Origin: an uncultured Bacteroidales bacterium
Lineage (GTDB): Bacteria > Bacteroidota > Bacteroidia > Bacteroidales > UBA932
Direction of reading: 5' to 3'
Length of the DNA stretch: 64,000 nucleotides
Assembly (NCBI GenBank): GCA_944322585.1
Contig: CALUPB010000006.1
Span: 107,372-171,371 of the forward strand
Position 1 is the first letter of the stretch, and the number at the start of each line of letters is the position of its first letter. Positions 26,709 to 35,214 of this stretch are shown here, piece by piece. The position numbers and the translations under genes are program-made. The notes below the pieces were generated by a model. The model saw only the letters and a list, made by a program, of their open reading frames with translations, was not told the DNA's origin and ran no database searches.

Positions 26709-28895
26709 ATGAAGACAATACCGATGGAGGATTTCGGATTCATAAGGGTAGCTGCCGCCGTACCGCCGGTCAGGGTGGCCGACGTGCAGGCCAATGTCAC
26801 CGGAATATGCAGGATGATCGATGAGGCCTGCAGCAGACAGGTATCACTCATAGTGTTTCCGGAGCTATGCGTAACCGGTTACTCCTGTGCAGACCTTTTC
26901 GGACAGGAACTGCTGATACGCAAGGCGGAGGAAGGGATAAGGGCCATAGCCGAACACTGCTGCGGCAAACGCATTACCGTTGTGGCCGGAGCGCCTGTCA
27001 GATACATGTCAAAACTGTACAACTGCGCAGTGGTCATCTCGACAAAAGAAAACATCAGACAGGGACTGCCGGTCATCAGAGCCACGGAACTGTCATCATT
27101 CCGTCCTGACGGAGGAAAATCGGACGGCATCGTATGCGGCATAGTCCCCAAGACGTACCTGCCTTCATATGATGAATTCTACGAGACCCGATGGTTTTCT
27201 TCGGGAGCCGCATTCGGGCACTCCCCTGCCTGCATAACATATGCGGGCTTCAGGTGCACCATGTCTCCGTCCCAGATATTCCACATCGGGAACAGGTCTT
27301 TCTGCGTAGAGATCTGCGAAGACCTGTGGACTCCAGTGCCCCCTTCATCATACCACTGCCTTAACGGAGCGGAAATCGTCGTCAATCCGTCAGCGAGCAA
27401 TGAGGTATTGGGAAAACATGTCTACCGCAAGCAGCTCGTGAGCCAGCAGTCCGCCAGGACCATATCGGGATATGTCTACTGTTCGGCCGGATACGGTGAA
27501 TCCACGCAGGATCTGGTGTATGCAGGTTCAACGCTTATCTATGAAAACGGACTTCAGCTGGCCAAGGGCGACAGGTTCGGAATGGAACCGTCCATGACCA
27601 TTGCGGACATTGACTGCGGGAAACTCAGGACAATGAGACAGAAGACAAGCACCTGGAGCTCCATGCTTCCCGACGGCCGTGATGCAGCCGCCATGCAATA
27701 TGTACACACCGATGCCGGCTCTCCTGCCGCCACGGATTTCAGGAAACACCTGTACAGGGAAGTACATCCGCTCCCGTTTGTTCCGGGAGGGGATGAAACG
27801 GACAAAAGATGCAAGGAAATCATTTCCACCCAGGTAGTCGGACTTGCCACGCGATTGGGACATGTCGGATGCAGGACTGCCGTCATCGGAATTTCCGGAG
27901 GTCTTGACAGCTCCCTTGCCCTGCTTGTCACTGTACTTGCAGCCGACCGTCTCGGCTGGAGCAGGGACAGGATAATCGGTGTCACGATGCCGGGATACGG
28001 CACGACCGGCAGGACCCGGAGCAATGCGGAGGATCTTATGGAGGTACTCGGGGTGACATCCAGGAGAATTCCGATCACTGCGGCATGCGATCTCCACTTC
28101 TCTGACATCGGACATGACAGGAATGTGCACGACACGACATATGAGAATTCCCAGGCAAGGGAAAGGACCCAGATACTGATGGACATTGCCAACCAGACAG
28201 GAGGAATAGTCATAGGAACCGGAGACCTGTCCGAACTGGCTCTCGGATGGGCCACATACAACGGAGACCATATGTCCATGTACGGAGTCAATGCGAGCAT
28301 TCCCAAGACACTGGTAAGACACCTCGTAGGATGGGCGGCGGAAAACCATTTCGGAGAGACAGTCCCGAAACCGGACGGGAAGAAAGGTGCCGGCAATGCC
28401 CGGAACAAGAAACGGACAGACATTTGCGACACGGAGGCCGGGACCCGGAACAAAGGCTGTCAGGCGCACCGGACGGCAAAAGACATACTTACGGACATCA
28501 TAGCCACCCCTATCAGCCCTGAGCTGCTCCCGGCAGACGAAACGGGGAACATATCCCAGGTAACCGAAGATCTCGTAGGACCGTATGAACTCCACGATTT
28601 CTTCCTGTACCATTTCTTCCGTTTCGGATATTCTCCGGAGAAGATACTTTTCCTGGCGGAAAAGGCCTTTGCACCGGGCAACAGGACTGAAGGACAGGCA
28701 GGACATTACGACTCCCGCACCATAAGGAAATGGTTGGGAGTATTCCTTCGCAGGTTCTTCTCACAGCAGTTCAAACGGAGCTGCCTGCCGGACGGACCCA
28801 AGGTCGGAAGTGTCAGTCTGTCGCCGAGAGGAGACTGGAGAATGCCTTCCGATGCCATGGCTACGCTCTTTCTGGATGACATGACGTTAAAATGA
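26709..28895 (+). CDS. nadE: NAD+ synthase, glutamine-hydrolysing
   Basis: Two-domain enzyme making NAD+ from nicotinate adenine dinucleotide, ATP and glutamine. The N-terminal nitrilase-like glutaminase shows the Glu-Lys-Cys triad in FPELCVTGYS, VPKTYLPSYDEFYE and CVEICEDLW. The C-terminal synthetase has the ATP-pyrophosphatase loop GISGGLDSSLALL and GTGDLSELALGWATYNGDHMS. At 728 aa it is longer than most (about 640-690). A basic, low-complexity insert around residues 555-590 (GKKGAGNARNKKRTDICD...) explains the excess and sits between the NADE helices. No neighbour of the NAD pathway is present. Confidence 0.96.
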   Translation: MKTIPMEDFGFIRVAAAVPPVRVADVQANVTGICRMIDEACSRQVSLIVFPELCVTGYSCADLFGQELLIRKAEEGIRAIAEHCCGKRITVVAGAPVRYMSKLYNCAVVISTKENIRQGLPVIRATELSSFRPDGGKSDGIVCGIVPKTYLPSYDEFYETRWFSSGAAFGHSPACITYAGFRCTMSPSQIFHIGNRSFCVEICEDLWTPVPPSSYHCLNGAEIVVNPSASNEVLGKHVYRKQLVSQQSARTISGYVYCSAGYGESTQDLVYAGSTLIYENGLQLAKGDRFGMEPSMTIADIDCGKLRTMRQKTSTWSSMLPDGRDAAAMQYVHTDAGSPAATDFRKHLYREVHPLPFVPGGDETDKRCKEIISTQVVGLATRLGHVGCRTAVIGISGGLDSSLALLVTVLAADRLGWSRDRIIGVTMPGYGTTGRTRSNAEDLMEVLGVTSRRIPITAACDLHFSDIGHDRNVHDTTYENSQARERTQILMDIANQTGGIVIGTGDLSELALGWATYNGDHMSMYGVNASIPKTLVRHLVGWAAENHFGETVPKPDGKKGAGNARNKKRTDICDTEAGTRNKGCQAHRTAKDILTDIIATPISPELLPADETGNISQVTEDLVGPYELHDFFLYHFFRFGYSPEKILFLAEKAFAPGNRTEGQAGHYDSRTIRKWLGVFLRRFFSQQFKRSCLPDGPKVGSVSLSPRGDWRMPSDAMATLFLDDMTLK

Positions 28896-28946
28896 CAATT
28901 CGCAATACAGTTACAGGTTCTTGACAAATCAGCCGGACTTACTATT

Positions 28947-29684
28947 ATGAAATACGGGAAATGGATAGGCGGAGGCCTCGGATGGGCCCTCGGAGGAGCG
29001 ATAGGCGCACTCGTAGGATTTGCAATCGGAGCGTTGTTTGACAGCGGGGATTCCGACGGACAGGGACAGCAGTCCCGCAGGACGTCTCAGGGTACGGGCC
29101 CGGGGGACTTCAAGATGAGCCTCCTTGTACTCATCGCCTGCATAGTAAAGGCCGACGGCATAGCCAGGGAGTCCGAAATGGCGATTGTAAGGAGAATCCT
29201 TGTCTCCAATTTCGGCCGGGCGGAAGCAGACGAGGCAATGTCAATCCTGAACAGGCTGCTCGTACAGGAAATCGACGAGACTGAAGTCGCAAGGCAGATC
29301 GACAGGAACATGAACTATTCCTCGAAACTGGAACTTCTCCACCTGTTGTTCCAGATAGCCTATGCCGACGGGGAGGTCAATTATCAGGAACTCGCCCTCC
29401 TTCAGCGCATCGCGGGCATTTTCGGCATATCCCATATGGATTTCAATGCCATCCGCGCCCCGTATACCCGACAGAACGATGCCGGATGGGCGTACAAGGC
29501 ACTCGGGATCACATCTGCCGCCTCCGATGACGAAATCAAGAGCGCATACAGGAAAATGGCCATGAAATACCATCCGGACAAACTTTCCGGCCTTGGCGAA
29601 GATGTCAGAAAAGCCGGGGAGGAAAAATTCCGGGCAGTCAAGGATGCATATGATTTTCTCAAGAGAGAACGCAACATCAGATGA
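28947..29684 (+). CDS. TerB-DnaJ domain protein (DjlA-like)
   Basis: 245 aa. A Gly-rich hydrophobic N-terminus ([26 protein letters not shown]) probably enters the membrane, then a TerB-type helical domain (about residues 55-165, [17 protein letters not shown] and [16 protein letters not shown]) and a C-terminal J domain with the HPD motif in [12 protein letters not shown]. This order matches DjlA-type co-chaperones, which stimulate DnaK at the membrane. It is 51 bp after nadE and may share its transcript. Confidence 0.9.
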   Translation: MKYGKWIGGGLGWALGGAIGALVGFAIGALFDSGDSDGQGQQSRRTSQGTGPGDFKMSLLVLIACIVKADGIARESEMAIVRRILVSNFGRAEADEAMSILNRLLVQEIDETEVARQIDRNMNYSSKLELLHLLFQIAYADGEVNYQELALLQRIAGIFGISHMDFNAIRAPYTRQNDAGWAYKALGITSAASDDEIKSAYRKMAMKYHPDKLSGLGEDVRKAGEEKFRAVKDAYDFLKRERNIR

Positions 29685-29697
29685 TGCCTGCCGGCTT

Positions 29698-30237
29698 TCA
29701 GACCGAAATTACAGCAGGCTCATGTCCGGTATAGGGAAGGAATCCGGTCATCAGGTCTTCCGTCCTTATTTTCATGTAGCTGACTGCCGTTCCGTCATTG
29801 CATCCGAACCATTCGTCATGCAGCACTTCACTGTCTACGGCCAACGTTATCCTCTTGTCGGTATCAGCCACAAGACACAGGACGGAAGCCCCTCCGGGAT
29901 GAGTTCCTAGCATATCATGGAGCAGGGTGGAGGACGCGAAAGAGACACGGGAAATGCCCATTGCCCTGCTGAAATCCTTTGTCACAAACGGCTTGTCTCC
30001 CCTCGTCACAAAGAGATAGAATTTCGTCTGCTGTCTGTTGCACAGGAAAAGGGTCTTGACAGTCCTTACTCCGAGTTTCAGGTCTATGGCCTCACAGTCC
30101 TCCATAGTCACGGCCGGATCAGTATCGACCCGCCGGAAACCGATGCCCAGTTGTCCGAGCGCATCGTATACCTGTCTCTGCACGTCGGATACGAAAACCC
30201 GCGGTGCGGTTTCAGTTATTTCACCTACATGTACCAT
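29698..30237 (-). CDS. Aminoacyl-tRNA deacylase, ProXp-ala/PrdX type (YbaK fold)
   Basis: Free-standing editing domain that hydrolyses mischarged Ala-tRNA(Pro) (ProXp-ala) or related mischarged tRNAs. Visible YbaK-fold features are VTMEDCEAIDLKLGVRTVKTLFL, the conserved lysine region FVTKDFSRAMGISRVSFAS and a C-terminal LGTHPGGASVLCLVAD stretch with the GxxPG-like turn. ATG 30237 (MVHVGEITETAP) is preferred; the longer ORF starts at a TTG. The chosen start gives 179 aa, near the usual 165-170. It converges on the TerB-DnaJ gene. Confidence 0.85.
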   Translation of the reverse strand: MVHVGEITETAPRVFVSDVQRQVYDALGQLGIGFRRVDTDPAVTMEDCEAIDLKLGVRTVKTLFLCNRQQTKFYLFVTRGDKPFVTKDFSRAMGISRVSFASSTLLHDMLGTHPGGASVLCLVADTDKRITLAVDSEVLHDEWFGCNDGTAVSYMKIRTEDLMTGFLPYTGHEPAVISV

Positions 30238-30335
30238 TTCATCAATAATCTTTCGCAGTCTGCCGGACAGACCTGCATATCCCGACAAAATTACCTATAA
30301 ATCCGGTAAAATGTCCTGTTTTTGAAAATTTAGAT

Positions 30336-30343
30336 TATTTTTG
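30336..30343 (+). promoter_or_regulatory. Predicted -7 box of the acyltransferase gene
   Basis: TATTTTTG matches TAnnTTTG, 45 bp before ATG 30389. Confidence 0.5.
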
Positions 30344-30388
30344 TCCGTCAAATCCCATCTGCCGTCAGACAGGAAACAGAATACAGAC

Positions 30389-31564
30389 ATGGCACATGAA
30401 GTATATCTTGCATCGAAACCGAGGTATGAAATACTGGACGGATTGCGGGGAGTGGCCTCTCTGCTCGTCATTGCATTCCATCTGCTCGAAACCTACTCTA
30501 AAGGCCCTGCATTCCAGATCATAAACCACGGCTATCTGGCAGTGGACTTTTTCTTTGTCCTGTCCGGCTTTGTGATCGGATATGCGTATGACGACAGATG
30601 GGACAGGATGGGGACAGCCGCATTTTTCAAGAGGAGGCTCATACGTCTGCATCCTATGGTGATGGCCGGTACCGCAGTAGGGGCATGTCTTTTCTTTTTC
30701 TCCAGCTGTGCCGTGTGGCCGTCCATAGCGGAGACCCCTCTGTGGAACTTTCTGCTATGCATCATTCTCGGTCTTCTGATGATTCCGTGCTGGCCGGGAA
30801 TAGACATAAGGGGATGGAGCGAGACCAACCCGCTGAACGGCCCGAACTGGTCGCTTACCTACGAATACATAGGGAATATCCTGTATGCACTGATCTTCAG
30901 AAAACTGCCGACAGTCATTCTTGCAATACTTTGCGGACTCAGCGCCGTACTTACACTGAACCTTACGCTCGGCTGGAACCTTTTAGGAATATTCGACGGA
31001 GCTCCTCAATACAACGTCATCGGCGGATGGAGCCTTGACGGGCCTCAGATATTCATCGGCTTCACGAGACTGCTGTACCCGTTCCTGTGCGGTCTGCTCA
31101 TTTCCAGAATCCTGCCCCGCCGCATGACATCCGCGAACCCGAGCGGTAGCCCTCTGCATCTGAAAGGAGGCTTCTGGTGGTGTTCCCTTATACTTGCCGC
31201 AGTCTTCGCCGTCCCATGTATAGGAGGGAAACAGTGTCCTGCCGACGGCCTGTATCAGGCAATCGCCATCATTGCAGTCTTTCCGCTGACAGTCCTCATC
31301 GGAGCCGGAAGCAGGACAACCGATCCCGTAAGCGCAAAGATATGCAAATTTCTCGGGGACATATCGTATCCTCTGTATATAACCCACTTCCCGCTCGTCT
31401 GCATGCAGGTCGCCTGGGTAAACAACCATCCGGATGCCCCGATGTGGATGCATGTGGCGGTATCCGCAGGTGTCTTCATCTTGTCGGTCCTGGCAGCGTA
31501 CGGATGGCTCAGGCTGTATGATGAACCTGTCCGCAAATGGCTGCGGAAACGCTGGTTCGCCTGA
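30389..31564 (+). CDS. Acyltransferase 3 family membrane protein (OafA/NolL-like)
   Basis: 391-aa integral membrane O-acyltransferase of the acyltransferase_3 family, which transfers acetyl or other acyl groups to cell-surface sugars. The N-terminus has EILDGLRGVASLLVIAFHLLE, containing the family's catalytic histidine, then FFFVLSGFVIGYAYDDRW and NGPNWSLTYEYIGN. About ten membrane helices follow, ending in LGDISYPLYITHFPLV. ATG 30389 was chosen over a TTG at 30341 that overlaps the promoter. The acceptor is unknown; no polysaccharide cluster surrounds it. Confidence 0.92.
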   Translation: MAHEVYLASKPRYEILDGLRGVASLLVIAFHLLETYSKGPAFQIINHGYLAVDFFFVLSGFVIGYAYDDRWDRMGTAAFFKRRLIRLHPMVMAGTAVGACLFFFSSCAVWPSIAETPLWNFLLCIILGLLMIPCWPGIDIRGWSETNPLNGPNWSLTYEYIGNILYALIFRKLPTVILAILCGLSAVLTLNLTLGWNLLGIFDGAPQYNVIGGWSLDGPQIFIGFTRLLYPFLCGLLISRILPRRMTSANPSGSPLHLKGGFWWCSLILAAVFAVPCIGGKQCPADGLYQAIAIIAVFPLTVLIGAGSRTTDPVSAKICKFLGDISYPLYITHFPLVCMQVAWVNNHPDAPMWMHVAVSAGVFILSVLAAYGWLRLYDEPVRKWLRKRWFA

Positions 31565-31643
31565 CGAAAGGCAGAATGCCATAATACGAAAATCAGGAAA
31601 CCTCCCGATACACCCGCATACGGATCACCGGAAACAAACCAGG

Positions 31644-32612
31644 ATGAACATGAAACATATATTGAAGAAAGACAAGTTGCTCTCTCCTGCTGACGGGCTG
31701 GAGATCAGCATACTGACATGCCTGCCGGGCACCGGTCCGGAAAAGTCGGGGACGAAAGGCATCGTCCAGCTTGTACACGGGATGTGCGAACACAAGGAAA
31801 GGTATATTCCGTTCATGGAATTTCTGGCAGACAATGGATATGCAAGCGTAATCCATGACCACAGAGGGCACGGAGAGTCCGTCAGGTCATCCGAAGACCT
31901 TGGATATTTCTATGAAGGGGGCTACACGGCAATGATCAATGATATTAAAGCCGTTACGGAACTGATAAAGAAAGAGTTGCCGGAACTGCCTCTGATACTG
32001 TTCGGACACAGCATGGGCTCCATGGCGGTCAGATCCTATGCAAAGAGGTATGACGGGCAGCTGTCGGCTCTTGTCGTATGCGGAAGTCCGAGCTACAACT
32101 CAGGGCTGACTGTCGGTAAGGTGCTTGCTGAAACATATGGGATACTGGCCGGGAGGAAACGCAGACCGTCCATTATACAGTCATTGGCATTCGGCGCATT
32201 CAACAGGAAATTCAAAGATGAAAAATCCGGCAATGCGTGGATATGTTCCGACCCTGAGATCGTCAAGGCCTATGATGCGGATCCCAAATGCAATTTCCGG
32301 TTTACGGCAGACGGTTTCCTGAACCTGTTCTCACTGATGGAAGACGCATACAGCATTAAAGGATGGACTCCACGCAATCCGGGAATGCCGATACTGTTCA
32401 TTTCCGGAGAAGATGATCCGTGCATGGTAAGCCCCGGTAAATTCCGGAAGGCCGTGGACAGGATGAAACAGGCAGGCTACAGGGATGTCACAGCAAAGAC
32501 ATACCATGGGATGAGACATGAAATACTGAACGAAACCGGGAAAGAGGAAGTATGGAATGACGTGCTGGAATTCTGTGAAAATACCATTCTCCACCCTAAC
32601 CCACAATCGTAG
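31644..32612 (+). CDS. Alpha/beta hydrolase (serine aminopeptidase S33 / monoacylglycerol-lipase-like)
   Basis: 322-aa cytoplasmic-type alpha/beta hydrolase. The nucleophile is S123 in LILFGHSMGSMAV; the oxyanion block is LVHGMCEHKERY with HDHRGHGESVRS. The acid is in FISGEDDP and the histidine in YHGMRHEILNE. This combination resembles lysophospholipase or monoacylglycerol lipase-like hydrolases (Hydrolase_4). A longer ORF begins at 31434 inside the upstream acyltransferase, but the family starts near ATG 31644. It is 79 bp downstream of the acyltransferase gene, so lipid or acyl-ester turnover is a loose inference. Confidence 0.9.
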   Translation: MNMKHILKKDKLLSPADGLEISILTCLPGTGPEKSGTKGIVQLVHGMCEHKERYIPFMEFLADNGYASVIHDHRGHGESVRSSEDLGYFYEGGYTAMINDIKAVTELIKKELPELPLILFGHSMGSMAVRSYAKRYDGQLSALVVCGSPSYNSGLTVGKVLAETYGILAGRKRRPSIIQSLAFGAFNRKFKDEKSGNAWICSDPEIVKAYDADPKCNFRFTADGFLNLFSLMEDAYSIKGWTPRNPGMPILFISGEDDPCMVSPGKFRKAVDRMKQAGYRDVTAKTYHGMRHEILNETGKEEVWNDVLEFCENTILHPNPQS

Positions 32613-32613
32613 T

Positions 32614-32698
32614 GAAAGTCTTGCCGGAAGGCTACGTCCCCGACAGGACCAATTTTCTGAAATCCATACCATTCATTTCATCGGATTCACGTTAGAAT
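32614..32698 (+). repeat. Leader element shared with 45470-45544
   Basis: The segment ending at the small-ORF ATG contains CCCGACAGG, CAATT, TCTGAAATCCAT, TTC, TTTCATC and GAT in the same order and nearly the same spacing as the segment ending at the permease-remnant ATG at 45545. Both stretches end directly at a start codon. Its function is unknown. Confidence 0.5.
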
Positions 32699-32842
32699 AT
32701 GGCAGACAACTATCTGGAAAAGAAATACTCCGCATATCTCGAAAGGAAAGCGGCAGCCGAAAAGGCGAGGAAGGCAGCCTGGAGAAAGAGAATGGATGCT
32801 TACCGTAAAAAACTTGCAGAAGAATCCGGCAACAAGCCTTGA
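32699..32842 (+). CDS. Small basic coiled-coil protein (47 aa)
   Basis: Starts MADNYLEKKYSAYLERKAAA and is almost wholly made of K, R, E and A, predicted as one amphipathic helix. Similar short MADNYLE-type proteins are common in Bacteroidales, often unannotated; function unknown. ATG at 32699 is followed by an open frame to TGA 32842, 37 bp before the convergent beta-lactamase stop. It may ride on the hydrolase transcript. The recognisable N-terminus, rather than length, is the reason for calling it real. Confidence 0.65.
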   Translation: MADNYLEKKYSAYLERKAAAEKARKAAWRKRMDAYRKKLAEESGNKP

Positions 32843-32878
32843 CTGTAACAGTCAGGACTTGTTCTGACAATTTCCGTA

Positions 32879-34027
32879 CTATCGGACAGACAAAGCATGG
32901 TCATAGACCATGCGGGTTATATGAGCTATTACGGCTTCGCATTCCTGAATGGAACAGGAAGCATCGCTGACAAACACTGCTATGGAAAAATATCCGCCGT
33001 CCGGCAGGACAACGGTTCCGATATCATTTACTGCGATTATCCTTCCGTCCGGTCCCAGGTCCCCTGTACCCGTCTTATGCACTACCGCCGTCTCTCCGTT
33101 CCTGTCTCCATCCTCATCGCCAACTCTATTCCTATCAACATCCCCGCATCCTGTTTCTTCCTCATCATCAGCATCACATTCCCCGCATCCGACTTCTCCC
33201 TCATCAACACCCCATTCCCTGTATCCGATTACATCACCATCATCACCGTCCCCGCGTCCGATTTCTTCTTTATCGCAGTCTCCGGCAACACCGGTATCAG
33301 GGATTCCTCCGGGAATCCTCCCCTGCCCGGTACGGCATCCCGCCATGGTATTCCAGATGAATTCCGAATACTCATCCTTGTCTTTTGTCCTCCGGAATTC
33401 CTCCAGAAGCCGAACAGCGGACAGTGGGGTCGTCCAGTTCCTGTCACAGCACGACAGATCCTCATGCATCATCGCTTCCGTGCATTCTATTGCGAAATCG
33501 TCGATACCCAATGATCTGACATATCTGTCCACTGCATCCGGTCCTCCGATGCATTTAAAAAGTATATCGCAGACATTGTTGTCACTGCTTCCCAGAGTAT
33601 ATTCCAACAATTCCCGCCAGGAGAATTTACCTCCGTCAGGATAACTGTCCCTTAACGGACTCCATGTATTTTCATGAAGATCATCAGGTTTCACTTCCAT
33701 AACGGTATCAAGCGTCCTGCCGGTCTCCCTGAGCCATGCACATACGGCCAATGCCTGATGGAATTTCATTACACTCATCATCGGGAAACTGTCATGAACG
33801 GAATTGCAGTATACAAGCGTATCTCTATTGTCGAATATCGCCGCCACTCCTACATCCGCCGCCAGAGTATCCGCAAACAATGCTATCCGTTCCTGCAAAC
33901 AGCTGACATTTACGGCATCTGAAACATCCGCATTGCGCATATGTTTGAAATACATCCCGGCAATAATCCCCAACGCCGCTGCCGCCGCCAAGTTCAGGAC
34001 TATGAGACCTATCAGTTTCCCTTTCAT
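32879..34027 (-). CDS. Class A beta-lactamase (CfxA/CepA-like) with an acidic insert
   Basis: Periplasmic serine beta-lactamase family, subclass A2-like. From ATG 34027 the protein is 382 aa with an N-terminal signal/anchor helix (LIGLIVLNLAAAAALGIIAG). The active-site motifs are present: S85-V-M-K88 (SxxK), S148-D149-N150 (SDN), an Omega-loop ECTEAMM with E184 and NWTTP following, and H-K-T-G 317-320 (KTG). Between RIPGGIPDTGVA and VVHKTGTGD lies a ~68-residue insert (about 246-313) rich in D, G, E and C, absent from CfxA-type enzymes of about 320 aa. The insert abuts the beta-3 strand bearing KTG. Activity and whether the insert forms disulphides or binds metal are unknown. An upstream extension of the ORF to 34135 is rejected because it passes the promoter at 34052-34059. 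Confidence 0.88.
   Translation of the reverse strand: MKGKLIGLIVLNLAAAAALGIIAGMYFKHMRNADVSDAVNVSCLQERIALFADTLAADVGVAAIFDNRDTLVYCNSVHDSFPMMSVMKFHQALAVCAWLRETGRTLDTVMEVKPDDLHENTWSPLRDSYPDGGKFSWRELLEYTLGSSDNNVCDILFKCIGGPDAVDRYVRSLGIDDFAIECTEAMMHEDLSCCDRNWTTPLSAVRLLEEFRRTKDKDEYSEFIWNTMAGCRTGQGRIPGGIPDTGVAGDCDKEEIGRGDGDDGDVIGYREWGVDEGEVGCGECDADDEEETGCGDVDRNRVGDEDGDRNGETAVVHKTGTGDLGPDGRIIAVNDIGTVVLPDGGYFSIAVFVSDASCSIQECEAVIAHITRMVYDHALSVR
33095..33295. repeat. Low-complexity polypyrimidine/polypurine tract inside the beta-lactamase
   Basis: The plus strand is C/T/A-rich with CATC runs and three near-copies of CCCCGC(A/G)TCC at 33142, 33181 and 33249, all followed by TGTTT, GACTT or GATTT. It encodes the acidic insert on the minus strand. 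It looks like an expanded simple-sequence block. Confidence 0.7.
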
Positions 34028-34051
34028 TTCAACACTATTCTGAACAGACAA

Positions 34052-34059
34052 CAAAAATA
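34052..34059 (-). promoter_or_regulatory. Predicted -7 box of the beta-lactamase
   Basis: TATTTTTG on the minus strand matches TAnnTTTG, 24 bp before ATG 34027. Confidence 0.55.
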
Positions 34060-34102
34060 ATGTTTTTATCCATATTCGAGAAAACACCCAATACTCAGAC
34101 AT

Positions 34103-34201
34103 GGCAGAATGCTCCGGGACAGTAACCCCTCCCACAGCTTTGCTGCGGCTCCCTCCCGTTCACGAGGTCACAAGCAACCACACCGTCCGGGCCATTCTGC
34201 C
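34103..34201 (-). ncRNA. Candidate structured RNA (~100 nt), family not identified
   Basis: A gene-free segment whose ends pair perfectly: GGCAGAATG (34103-34111) and CATTCTGCC (34193-34201). Read on the minus strand, the inner arms also pair in steps (CCGGAC with GTCC.GG with one mismatch, TTGCT with AGCAA, ACCTC with GGGAG) to give one long bulged hairpin with an apical GTGAAC-like loop. The G-rich strand is minus, and a weak TTTG-N21-TAATTGTA lies upstream. Length and single-hairpin shape recall small bacterial SRP RNA, but the universal SRP core bases are not evident, so it is left unnamed. Confidence 0.45.
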
Positions 34202-34339
34202 CCCGATGTCATCAACGGAGTACAATTACGAATAAGCATTTATTCATAGCAAATCTTTCAATTCCGGTGCGCCTGATTTTACTGAAAACAGTGATTGCTG
34301 AAAGGCATCTGGTCTGTCTTACGTTGTGAAAACATTTAA

Positions 34340-34365
34340 GGTGGCGGAATTCCGTCGCCTTTTTT
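34340..34365 (+). terminator. Intrinsic terminator-like hairpin
   Basis: GGTGGCGG-AATT-CCGTCGCC followed by six T on the plus strand. No plus-strand gene lies immediately upstream (the nearest is the small ORF at 32699-32842). It may insulate azoR or end an unrecognised RNA. Confidence 0.7.
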
Positions 34366-34437
34366 GTTTCCATCAAAATCGAAAAGATTGGCGGCAGACA
34401 AGTCCCGGCGAAGTGATGCAAAATGCGGAATTTTATG

Positions 34438-34445
34438 TAATTTTG
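34438..34445 (+). promoter_or_regulatory. Predicted -7 box of azoR
   Basis: TAATTTTG matches TAnnTTTG, 67 bp before ATG 34513. Confidence 0.5.
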
Positions 34446-34512
34446 AGGTACTGAAAGCTGGACTGATAAAGTCCGTATTCACACATTCAAAACAACTGTT
34501 TAATCGGAAGTT

Positions 34513-35088
34513 ATGGAGAAACTGATATTCATCGATGCGACGATGAGGGAGGCGTCGCGGACGAGAAGGATTGCGGCTCCGATCATGGAGGCGCTCGGCA
34601 GAAGGTATGAAATCAGAAAGATTGCCCTTGACGGCACGGATTTTCCCGCAGTCGACAGCAACATATTGAAAGACAGGGATAACGGCATCGTACCTGAAAA
34701 ATACGTCAGTATGGCAAGGGAAATAGCCGAAGCCGGGAGGATTGTCATTGCGGCCCCGTTCTGGGACATGAGTTTTCCGAGCATATTGAAAGTGTTTTTC
34801 GAGAACATGTCGCTTTTCCACATCACTTTCGACAGTGATGACAGCCATTGTTATGGTCTGTGCAGATGTAAAAGGGTTCTGTATATCACTACAAGGGGCA
34901 TGAATATCCACACAGGTGATCCGCTTGAGCAGGCTACCCCTTACATCAAGGCACTCAGTCACCTATGGGGGTTAGGAGAAGTCATTACGGTTTCTGCCGA
35001 AAATATGGACTACAGCACCGAGGCGGAAATCGACAGGAAAATAGCCGATGCCGTAACAACCGGTCTTGACATCAGCAGAACTTTCTGA
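34513..35088 (+). CDS. azoR: FMN-dependent NADH azoreductase / quinone reductase-like flavodoxin-fold protein
   Basis: 191-aa flavodoxin-fold reductase related to AzoR and NAD(P)H:quinone reductases, using FMN and NADH to reduce quinones, azo dyes or nitro compounds. The phosphate-binding N-terminus reads IFIDATMREASRTRRIA (the usual x-S-P-R-x-x-S positions are changed to M-R-E-A-S-R-T). APFWDMSFPSILKVFFENM and TTRGMNIH are the AzoR core. It stands alone with its own promoter. The true substrate is unknown; detoxification of quinones is the general role of the family. Confidence 0.82.
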   Translation: MEKLIFIDATMREASRTRRIAAPIMEALGRRYEIRKIALDGTDFPAVDSNILKDRDNGIVPEKYVSMAREIAEAGRIVIAAPFWDMSFPSILKVFFENMSLFHITFDSDDSHCYGLCRCKRVLYITTRGMNIHTGDPLEQATPYIKALSHLWGLGEVITVSAENMDYSTEAEIDRKIADAVTTGLDISRTF

Positions 35089-35172
35089 AGCCGGGTCCGT
35101 ACGGATCTCACGTACCCGAAATTGCCGTATAAAGTCCCGCATTCCTATATCTTTGATACATCAATATTCCCA

Positions 35173-35180
35173 TAAATTTG
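35173..35180 (+). promoter_or_regulatory. Predicted -7 box of the CobW-type gene
   Basis: TAAATTTG matches TAnnTTTG, 34 bp before ATG 35215. A TTTG at 35152-35155 gives a slightly short 17-base spacer. Confidence 0.55.
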
Positions 35181-35214
35181 TAATTTTACACGATTTTACG
35201 TTTCGATATATTTT

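Noticed and set aside
32897-33644. Plus-strand Ser/Pro/His-rich ORFs opposite the beta-lactamase
   Set aside because: They arise from the low-complexity tract of the beta-lactamase insert; the minus strand has conserved active-site motifs.
34103-34201. Naming the structured element as SRP (4.5S) RNA
   Set aside because: Length and hairpin shape fit, but the near-universal apical core (GGUCAGG...AGCAGCC type) is not present on either strand.
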